A stretch of DNA of 20,970 nucleotides. Origin: Pseudomonadota bacterium. GTDB lineage: Bacteria; Myxococcota_A; Polyangia; Polyangiales; Polyangiaceae. The translations under genes and the position numbers were made by a program. The stretch lies in NCBI GenBank assembly GCA_023432025.1, contig JAEYVE010000101.1:1-20970 (forward strand), read 5' to 3'. Of this stretch, positions 15,288-20,970 are shown one piece after another. Position 1 is the first letter of the stretch. Each line of letters opens with the position of its first letter. A model generated the notes under the pieces. The model was not told where the DNA came from. It was given only the letters and a program-made list of their open reading frames with translations, and did not search any database.

Positions 15288-17641
15288 CCGTCGTCGGCAT
15301 CGATTTGGGAACGACCAACACCGTCATCGCCGCGGCGCGAGGCGGCCGCGCCGTAGCCCTCAAGGACGACAGCGGGCGCACGCTGCTGCCGAGCGTGGTG
15401 TCCTTCCACCCCAAGGGAGAGGTGCTCATCGGCGCCGCGGCGAAAGAGCGTCGCTTGGTCGACGCACAAAACACCATCTTCTCCGTCAAGCGCCTCATCG
15501 GGCGAACGTGGGACAACGAGCACGTCCAAAAGGCGCGCCAGCGACTGCCCTTCACGATGAAAGAGGGCCCCGGCAAGTCGACGCTCGTCGAGGCGCGCGG
15601 GCACGCGTACACGCTGCCGGAAATCAGCGCATACGTCCTCGAGCGCGCCAAGGAAATCGCGGAAGCGCGGCTCGGCGTGGCCGTCAGCGGCTGCGTCATC
15701 ACCGTTCCCGCGAACTTCAACGACCTGCAACGCGCGGCCACCAAGGTCGCGGGCCGCGTCGCCGGGCTCGAGGTCCTGCGCATCCTGAACGAGCCGACCG
15801 CAGCGGCGCTGGCGTACGGCTTCGGCAAAACCGGCCACGAGCGCATCGCCGTCTACGATTTCGGCGGCGGCACCTTCGACGTGACGCTCCTCGATTTGAG
15901 CCAAAACGTGTTCGAGGTGCTAGCGACGGCGGGCGACACGTTCCTGGGCGGCGACGACATCGATCGCAAGGTGGCCGATCGCATGGCAGAGCAGCTTCTC
16001 GCGCGACACCGCGTCGATGCCACCTCCGATCCTCAGCTGTACGAGCGTCTCCGGGACGCAGCCGAGGGCATCAAGGTCGAGCTGTCGACGCACCTCACGG
16101 CCAAGGTGCACTTGCCCGAGGTCGCCCACGGCGCGTTCGGCAAGGCGCTCGGCTTCGATTTCGAGCTGAGGCAGAGCGAGCTGGACCTTCTCACCGAGCC
16201 CTTCGTCGAGCGCACGCTCGAGGTGTGTCGTGAGGCTTTGGCGCTCGCGGGCGCCAAAGCCCAGGACTTCGACCAAGTTCTGCTCGTCGGAGGCTCCACG
16301 CGCTCTCCGCTCGTGCGCAAGAAGGTCGGCGCGTTCTGGGGCAAACCTCCGCAGACGCGGCTGAACCCGGACGAGGTGGTGGCGCTGGGAGCAGCGATCC
16401 AAGCCATGGCGCTCGGCGCCGCGCGCAGCGTGAGCATTCCCGCGCCGCCCCTCCCCGCCGCCGGCGCGAAAAAGTCCGACCGCCCCAGCTGGACGAGTGA
16501 AGCTGCCGCCCGTCCCCGACTCGGCTCCATCCCACCGGACACGAGCCTCGACGGCGCGCGCGGGGCTCGGCCGTCGATCGCGCCGCAGCTGCCCGCGATT
16601 CCGCGCACAGCCACGCCTGCTCCGCCCCAGCCAGGCGACAACAGTCCCCTCCCCGCCTCCTTGCTCGCCACCCGAGGCGGCGCACGTCGCAGCGAGCCTT
16701 CTCTCTTGGCGCGGCTCGACAAGAGCCCCTCGAGCCAGCCTCCGGCGACCGAATCGCCGAACACCTCGCGCGGCGTAGGCCCTCACGGTCGCATCCAGAC
16801 GCAGTCGGGACTCGGCGTATCGAACCCCGAGAACGTGCCGCCAGCACATGCGTTCGAGGCGCCTCCTCCTCTCGACGCGCCTCGGCCTCGCCAGGCCGTG
16901 ACGGTGCGCACGTCTTCGCCGCTCCCCGCTGCGCCGGACTTCGACGACATCGACATCGTCGAGCTCGCGCCCGAGCCCCGGCGACCATCAGCGCCACGCG
17001 GACGAGCGGCCGCTCCTCCGCCTCCGCCTCCGCGAGTGCCGGGCGGCGCTTTCGAGCCTTTGTCCGACCCGCAGGATCTCGTCGCCACGCCGAGCGATGT
17101 ATCGCCTTGGTCGCAGCCCGAACCGCTCCCGCTGGACGAACCGGGTCAAGAGGCGGACGAGTTGCCGCCTTTGCCTGCCAGCTTCGAGCCAGCACCTCTG
17201 CCCAGACGAGCGTTCGGCGCGCGAGCAACGGTCGATGTTCCAGCGCCCGCGCCGCCGCTCTTGGTGGACGTGACACCGCTCGCGCTGGGGGTGGAGGTGG
17301 TGGGCGGCTACTGCGATACCCTCATCGGCAGAAACACGCCGGTACCCTGCGAACGCTCGCGCACCTTCGTGACCGCGCGCGACGACCAAACGGTGGTGCG
17401 AGTGCGAGTGAGCCAAGGTCAGAGCAACCGCTTCGTCGAAAACACGCTGCTCGGAGAGGTGGAGCTCTCCGGCCTCAAGGGCGCGCCACGCGGCCAGGTC
17501 AAGGTCGAGGTCACCTTCGCGCTCGACGAAAGCGGCCTCTTGGACGTGTCTGCACGGGACGCGGAAACCGGCGCGGTGACGCGCGCAGAGCTCAAGCTGA
17601 TTGGCCTGGGCACACCGGACCCGCAGGGCCGAACGCACTAA
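15284..17641 (+). CDS. Hsp70 (DnaK)-like protein with long Pro-rich insert in place of the linker
   Basis: The 785-residue protein has an Hsp70 nucleotide-binding domain at residues 1 to about 383: GIDLGTTNTVIA (phosphate 1), SVKRLIGR, TVPANFNDLQR, ILNEPTAAALAYGFG, YDFGGGTFDVTLL (phosphate 2) and VLLVGGSTRSPLVR (adenosine motif). The substrate-binding beta domain is at about 658-775 (LLVDVTPLALGVEVVGG, then ENTLLGEVELSGLKGAPRG). The helical lid and a C-terminal EEVD-like tail are absent. Between the domains lie about 270 residues rich in Pro, Ala, Ser and Arg, with no fold visible, including PPPPPP and an acidic DFDDIDIVELAPEP. Canonical DnaK has only a short conserved linker here. The gene overlaps the HExxH gene and is followed 33 bp later by a J-domain gene, its likely co-chaperone. 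It is a specialised Hsp70, not the housekeeping dnaK. Confidence 0.92.
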   Translation: MTVVGIDLGTTNTVIAAARGGRAVALKDDSGRTLLPSVVSFHPKGEVLIGAAAKERRLVDAQNTIFSVKRLIGRTWDNEHVQKARQRLPFTMKEGPGKSTLVEARGHAYTLPEISAYVLERAKEIAEARLGVAVSGCVITVPANFNDLQRAATKVAGRVAGLEVLRILNEPTAAALAYGFGKTGHERIAVYDFGGGTFDVTLLDLSQNVFEVLATAGDTFLGGDDIDRKVADRMAEQLLARHRVDATSDPQLYERLRDAAEGIKVELSTHLTAKVHLPEVAHGAFGKALGFDFELRQSELDLLTEPFVERTLEVCREALALAGAKAQDFDQVLLVGGSTRSPLVRKKVGAFWGKPPQTRLNPDEVVALGAAIQAMALGAARSVSIPAPPLPAAGAKKSDRPSWTSEAAARPRLGSIPPDTSLDGARGARPSIAPQLPAIPRTATPAPPQPGDNSPLPASLLATRGGARRSEPSLLARLDKSPSSQPPATESPNTSRGVGPHGRIQTQSGLGVSNPENVPPAHAFEAPPPLDAPRPRQAVTVRTSSPLPAAPDFDDIDIVELAPEPRRPSAPRGRAAAPPPPPPRVPGGAFEPLSDPQDLVATPSDVSPWSQPEPLPLDEPGQEADELPPLPASFEPAPLPRRAFGARATVDVPAPAPPLLVDVTPLALGVEVVGGYCDTLIGRNTPVPCERSRTFVTARDDQTVVRVRVSQGQSNRFVENTLLGEVELSGLKGAPRGQVKVEVTFALDESGLLDVSARDAETGAVTRAELKLIGLGTPDPQGRTH

Positions 17642-17674
17642 CTTACACCTGCACACGGCGCACATAAAACGCTC

Positions 17675-18193
17675 ATGAACGCAGACGATTCGGATCGGCT
17701 TTGGGCTTGGCTCGAGGTGCTCGACACCTCGAGTTATTACGAGCTCTTGGGCGTGCTCGAAATCGCCGACGACCAAGCGATCGCCGAGGCGTTCCGGCTC
17801 TTCTCACTGGCCTTTCACCCCGACCAACACCGCACCACGGGCGACGAGCTGCGCGCACGAGCGGCGCACATCTACAAGCGCGGCGTCGAAGCGTACGGCG
17901 TTTTGCGCGATCCCGAGCAGCGCGCTCGCTACGATCTTGCGCTCGCCAAGGGGCAGCTCCGGCTCGGCGCCGAGGAACGCATCGGCACGGGAACCGCGCA
18001 ATCGCTGGACGACTTGTGCAGCACCCCAGCGGGTCGCTTGCACGCGCGCAACGCAGAGCGACACCTCGAAGGAGGTGCGCTTGACCAAGCGGAGCAGTGC
18101 CTTCAGCACGCGCTCTCGGCCGAAGGAGAAAACCGCCCGCTCGCCGAACGGTTGCGTGCAGTACGGCAACTGCTTCGCGCCGTGGGACGCTGA
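17675..18193 (+). CDS. J-domain protein, likely co-chaperone of the adjacent Hsp70-like protein
   Basis: The 172-residue protein has a J domain at about residues 20-88: SYYELLGVLEIADDQAIAEAFRLFSLAFHPDQH, with the essential HPD at 48-50, and later YGVLRDPEQRARYDLAL. The residue after HPD is Gln rather than the usual Lys or Arg. There is no Gly/Phe region, zinc-finger or C-terminal substrate-binding part. Residues about 115-172 form helices that look TPR-like (GRLHARNAERHLEGGALDQAEQCLQHALSAEG). J domains stimulate Hsp70 ATP hydrolysis. Its position 33 bp after the Hsp70-like gene makes that protein the natural partner. No strong ribosome-binding site is visible. Confidence 0.9.
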   Translation: MNADDSDRLWAWLEVLDTSSYYELLGVLEIADDQAIAEAFRLFSLAFHPDQHRTTGDELRARAAHIYKRGVEAYGVLRDPEQRARYDLALAKGQLRLGAEERIGTGTAQSLDDLCSTPAGRLHARNAERHLEGGALDQAEQCLQHALSAEGENRPLAERLRAVRQLLRAVGR

Positions 18194-18491
18194 ACACCGC
18201 CGCGGCTTCCCGAACCCGCCCCCTGCGCCAAAGCCCCCTCTCCCACGCTTTCCCGTACGAGCGGACGCCTCCCCATGCCGCCCGATCGATTTGGCGCTCT
18301 CCCTTCGAAGTCGCTCACGGGGTAGGCAAATGTACGCTTTCGTTGCGTCACCGCTGAATTTGCGCTCGTCCGTAGGGGGGAACATCGGAGCAGCGCAGGG
18401 CCTGGCACCGCACGAAATCAGTGATAAAAGAATGCGCCTCTCGCTCGGCTGCGCTCCCAGCAGACCGAAAGCTGTGGTGAGACGTCCCAAC

Positions 18492-18500
18492 TGCTAGTAT
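18492..18500 (+). promoter_or_regulatory. Candidate extended -10 promoter
   Basis: TGCTAGTAT matches an extended -10 (TGn plus TAGTAT at 18495-18500). The region 17 bp upstream (CTGTGG) is a poor -35, which extended -10 promoters tolerate. Transcription would start near 18507, about 78 bases before the GTG of the zinc-ribbon/GYF gene. Confidence 0.4.
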
Positions 18501-18503
18501 CCC

Positions 18504-18543
18504 GCCGGCCCCAGTTTCCCCCGACTGGGCGGCTTTCCCCCGA
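18504..18543 (+). promoter_or_regulatory. Leader hairpin and TTTCCCCCGA direct repeat
   Basis: GCCG and CCCAGT (18504-18507, 18510-18515) pair with ACTGGG and CGGC (18524-18533), giving 10 bp with a two-base bulge and an 8-nt loop. TTTCCCCCGA occurs at 18515-18524 and again at 18534-18543, 19 bp apart, partly in the loop. Both lie at the predicted transcript start of the zinc-ribbon/GYF gene. Confidence 0.4.
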
Positions 18544-18584
18544 GGGCTCGTGTGCTCGATTGCGGGGGCGGAGAGAGAACCGCT

Positions 18585-19991
18585 GTGAAGATTTCGTGCC
18601 CCTCATGCTCAGCCAAGTACTCGATTGCGGACGAGAAGGTTCAGGATCGTCTCGCCAAAATCCGCTGCCGAAAGTGCGGAACCACCATCGTGATCGACGG
18701 TAAAGTCTCACCGGCCAGCGTGTACGCAGCCGACGGCGGAGAAAGCAGCGCAGACGTCGGCGCCGCTTCCGCTGATGCTGAACATGGCTCGCAGGGAAGC
18801 GAGTCCGCGACCGAATACACGGTCGACTTCGGCGACAACGACCAGCGCCCCATGACGCTCGACCAAATCGTCGCGGCGTACAACGCTGGTACCGTCACGG
18901 CGGACACCTATCTGTGGGCAGAAGGCTTTACGGATTGGAAGCCGCTCGGTGAAGTGGACGAGGTCGTCGCCGCTCTGCACGCAGCAGCCGCGCCCGCGGC
19001 AGGCGCTCCGGTCGCGGCAGAAGCACCCGCAGCGCCGGAAACGCCGTGGCAAGCACCTGCAGCCGCCGCTCCAGCAGCAGCGCCCGGTCGAGATCTCTTC
19101 GGGGGTTACGAAACTGCCGGCAGCGAGGACGACGTCGCGACCAGCACCAGCGGTCCGGCTCACCCCGTTGCCACTCCGTTCGGCTCCGGCGCTGCGACCG
19201 GCGCGCGGAATGAATCGTCCGTCCTCTTCTCTCTGAGCGCGCTGACTTCGGCCAGTGGCGCTTCGCGCCCGAGCGGGCCGCCCCCGAGCGCGACCAGCGA
19301 AGACTCCGGCCTCATCGATCTGAAAGCGCTCACCAGCGCCGCAGAAGCGCACCCTGCAACGTCTCCTTTGGCTGCGCCGGGCCTCCCGGGCGGCGCGCCC
19401 CTGGGTGCGTCTCCGCTCGGCTCGGCGCCGCTCGGCGGAGCTCCCTTCGGGGCCGCTCCGTTTGGTGCGCCTTCTCCATTCGGAATGGGTGTCGCGCCTG
19501 CGGTCGATCTGTCGATCCCCCAACCGCCCCCGAAGAACCGCACCGGCCTCTTCATCGGCGGCGGCATCGTCGTCGCCGCCGTCCTGGTGACCTTGATCCT
19601 GCAGCTCACCGGAAAGTCCGAGGTTCCCGCTCCCGTGGCTGCGACCACCTCGGCCACGACGGCGCTGCCCGCTGCCGCGCCCGCTCCGGAGCCCGCGCCC
19701 ACCGTGGCGGCAGCGCCCACGACCGAGGCCAAGCCCCCGTCCACCGGAACGGCGACGGAAGAGCCAGCGCCGGAAGCCACCCCGGCCAAGACCACGCCAG
19801 CGCCCAAGAAGGCCTCCACGAGCACCACGGCCAAGAAGCCATCTTCTTCCTCGAGCAGCTCGTCGAGCTCGACGTCCAGCGAGTCCAAGCCGGCCGCCGA
19901 AAAGCCGGCCGCGCCGAAGCCCGCGACGAACAAGTGTGGGTGCAAGGCGGGCGACCTGTCCTGTGCGATGCGCTGCGCAGCCGGCGGCTGA
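18585..19991 (+). CDS. Zinc-ribbon/GYF-domain single-pass membrane protein (GltJ/AgmX-like N-terminus)
   Basis: The 468-residue protein starts at GTG 18585, with GGAGAG upstream; an earlier GTG at 18552 would only add 11 residues before the zinc ribbon. Residues 1-40 form an MJ0042-type zinc ribbon (CPSC at 5-8, CRKC at 28-31). Residues about 78-131 are a GYF_2 domain (EYTVDFG, TLDQIVAAYNAGTVTADTYLWAEGFTDWKPL). A long Pro/Ala linker holds two copies of a short motif (210-223 and 239-252) and an APLG/APFG repeat. One transmembrane helix lies at 320-342. Beyond it is a Pro/Ala/Thr/Ser tail with ten consecutive Ser and a Cys-rich end (CGCKAGDLSCAMRC). The zinc-ribbon, GYF, linker, TM order resembles myxobacterial GltJ/AgmX, but the TonB-like C-terminus of that protein is missing. 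Orientation is probably N-terminus cytoplasmic, tail periplasmic. Function is inferred. Confidence 0.9.
   Translation: MKISCPSCSAKYSIADEKVQDRLAKIRCRKCGTTIVIDGKVSPASVYAADGGESSADVGAASADAEHGSQGSESATEYTVDFGDNDQRPMTLDQIVAAYNAGTVTADTYLWAEGFTDWKPLGEVDEVVAALHAAAAPAAGAPVAAEAPAAPETPWQAPAAAAPAAAPGRDLFGGYETAGSEDDVATSTSGPAHPVATPFGSGAATGARNESSVLFSLSALTSASGASRPSGPPPSATSEDSGLIDLKALTSAAEAHPATSPLAAPGLPGGAPLGASPLGSAPLGGAPFGAAPFGAPSPFGMGVAPAVDLSIPQPPPKNRTGLFIGGGIVVAAVLVTLILQLTGKSEVPAPVAATTSATTALPAAAPAPEPAPTVAAAPTTEAKPPSTGTATEEPAPEATPAKTTPAPKKASTSTTAKKPSSSSSSSSSSTSSESKPAAEKPAAPKPATNKCGCKAGDLSCAMRCAAGG
19386..19487. repeat. APLG/APFG coding repeat
   Basis: Residues 268-301 of the zinc-ribbon/GYF protein repeat Ala/Ser-Pro-Leu/Phe-Gly every four to five residues, about seven times. 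It is low-complexity linker sequence; DNA copies are imperfect. Confidence 0.6.
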
Positions 19992-20022
19992 GCCGCTCTG
20001 GGCGTTTCAGAAGTCGCGCGCC

Positions 20023-20062
20023 AAACGACGCTCGCCCCACCGGCGAGCGTCGTTTCCGTTTT
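20023..20062. terminator. Strong, probably bidirectional Rho-independent terminator
   Basis: AAACGACGCTCGCC (20023-20036) pairs perfectly with GGCGAGCGTCGTTT (20042-20055): 14 bp, loop CCACC. On the plus strand CCGTTTT follows, and on the minus strand the stem itself ends in TTT. It lies between the converging stops of the zinc-ribbon/GYF gene and the HEAT-repeat gene, 31 and 17 bp away. Confidence 0.88.
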
Positions 20063-20071
20063 GTGAGACGC

Positions 20072-20970
20072 CTATTGGTCCGGGCGAAGAAGGCCCGGGT
20101 CGAGCAACACGACGGGCGGTCGCTCCAAAGCCGCGCCGTGCGACGCCGTCTCGTAGGAAAACGCCCCGCGACGATCCGTAAAGCCTGCACGGATCACGCC
20201 GGCTTCGCGCGCGAGGTAGCGCACGCGCGGCGCAGGCTCGGCGCCCGGACGAAGCACCACGAACGCAAGCTCTGCTCGCGTGGTGGCGGGCTCACGCGCG
20301 GGCACTCGAGCCGGTTCGACGCACGCGTCGACCACGCGCGGGCTCGGTTCGAACGCCGAGCAGCGTCGACGCTCGAAGGCGCCGCGCGCATCCGGATGGC
20401 GCGCGAGCGCGCGCGCAGCTTCTACCCTCACCTCTTCGGAGGCGTCGTCCTGCAAGAGCTCCACGAGGCGCGCCGAGCGACACGCCTCGGCGGTCGCCCC
20501 GACCTCGGAAAGCGCGAGGATCGCGGCGGCGCGCACCGCTGGCAGCGGATCGTCGAGGGCCCGGCACAGGCTCTCCGCGATGCGCGCTCCTTCCGAGCCG
20601 ATCTCCGCTCTGCGGAGCGAACGCGCCAGCGCCGACGCGGAGTTCACCCTCACCGCTCCATCGACGTCCTGGAGACCTCTCAGCAAAAGCTCACGATCTC
20701 GTGACTCGTTGGACTTGCCCAGCCCCCACGAGGCCTCCGCGCGAACGACGGGGTCACCGTCCAACGCCAAACGACGCAGCCACGGCAAGCGCGGCGCTCC
20801 GCTCCCTGCGACCGCGGTCACCTTGGCGCGATCTCCGTTGCTTCCGACGTCCAGAATTCGCAAAAGCTCGCGATCTGCCGCGCTACGGGCGCCGGAGGCC
20901 CCCAACGCTTCGATGAGAGAGTCGCGCCCCCCGAGCCGCGCCCGCGCCCCCAAACCCCCCACCAACAGCG
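20072..20970 (-). CDS. HEAT-repeat protein (5' end outside window)
   Basis: The frame is open through the right edge. The only start near the edge is a TTG at 20965 inside continuing coding-like sequence, so the gene is truncated here; about 299 residues are visible. Helical-pair repeats of 30-35 residues are clear: LPWLRRLALDGDPVVRAEASWGLGK, LLLRGLQDVDGAVRVNSASALAR, LCRALDDPLPAVRAAAILALSEVG and LVELLQDDASEEVRVEAARALAR, all with the D-x-x-V-R-x-x-A pattern of bacterial HEAT/PBS-lyase repeats. The last 100 residues leave the repeat pattern and look beta-rich. HEAT proteins are usually binding scaffolds. No signal sequence can be judged because the N-terminus is missing. Confidence 0.85.
   Translation of the reverse strand, partial: LLVGGLGARARLGGRDSLIEALGASGARSAADRELLRILDVGSNGDRAKVTAVAGSGAPRLPWLRRLALDGDPVVRAEASWGLGKSNESRDRELLLRGLQDVDGAVRVNSASALARSLRRAEIGSEGARIAESLCRALDDPLPAVRAAAILALSEVGATAEACRSARLVELLQDDASEEVRVEAARALARHPDARGAFERRRCSAFEPSPRVVDACVEPARVPAREPATTRAELAFVVLRPGAEPAPRVRYLAREAGVIRAGFTDRRGAFSYETASHGAALERPPVVLLDPGLLRPDQ

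Larger units (their letters stand above)
18194..18584. other. 391-bp spacer with regulatory-looking sequences, no gene
   Basis: No frame here has domain content or a good start. The left half contains only a loose GCAAAT/ATTTGC inverted pair (18326-18331 and 18358-18363) and no clear terminator for the preceding operon. The right half holds a candidate promoter, a hairpin and a direct repeat, listed separately. Confidence 0.5.

Noticed and set aside
17804..18490. Minus-strand frame of 228 codons opposite the J-domain gene
   Set aside because: No motif, and its first half lies in the spacer with regulatory sequences; the J domain on the plus strand is unambiguous.

Overview
The window is GC-rich DNA from what is most likely a myxobacterium (Myxococcota, possibly a Sorangium/Polyangium-type lineage). 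This is inferred from gene style, not from a marker gene. The clues are a lipoprotein with a long Gly/Ser/Thr linker, a zinc-ribbon plus GYF membrane protein with Pro/Ala-rich linkers, an Hsp70 with a long Pro-rich insert, and a strong G/C bias at third codon positions. I see no rRNA, tRNA, CRISPR array, insertion sequence or prophage.

Left part (1-6344). A 3'-truncated lipoprotein gene (minus strand) is divergent from a short Ppx/GppA phosphatase gene; three palindromic sequences lie between them. The phosphatase gene converges on a DUF808/YedI membrane-protein gene, which is divergent from a thiopurine S-methyltransferase gene (tpm). tpm converges, across a 10-bp-stem hairpin, on an unusual gene: a SnoaL-like domain fused to about 14 copies of an 18-residue repeat. 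That gene is divergent from a pirin gene.

Middle part (6345-13316), all minus strand, so transcription runs right to left: lon, a gap of about 480 bp without a convincing gene, a lipoprotein of unknown function with a possible Cys/His papain-like C-terminus, hom (homoserine dehydrogenase), and murI (glutamate racemase). The last three are tightly packed. murI appears to start at a CTG codon that overlaps the hom stop codon, because every later start would remove a conserved catalytic motif.

Right part (13317-20055), plus strand: fmt (preceded by a possible five-codon leader ORF), a small HExxH protein, an Hsp70-like protein whose interdomain linker is replaced by about 270 disordered residues, and a J-domain protein. 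The middle two overlap by ATGA, so this looks like one operon with its own chaperone/co-chaperone pair. After a 391-bp spacer with a candidate promoter, hairpin and direct repeat comes the zinc-ribbon/GYF/single-TM protein, whose N-terminal layout resembles the gliding-motility protein GltJ/AgmX. It ends at a textbook 14-bp-stem terminator, beyond which a HEAT-repeat protein gene runs in from the right edge.

The least conventional items are the SnoaL/18-residue-repeat protein, the Hsp70-like/J-domain/HExxH gene set, and the CTG-start hom-murI coupling.
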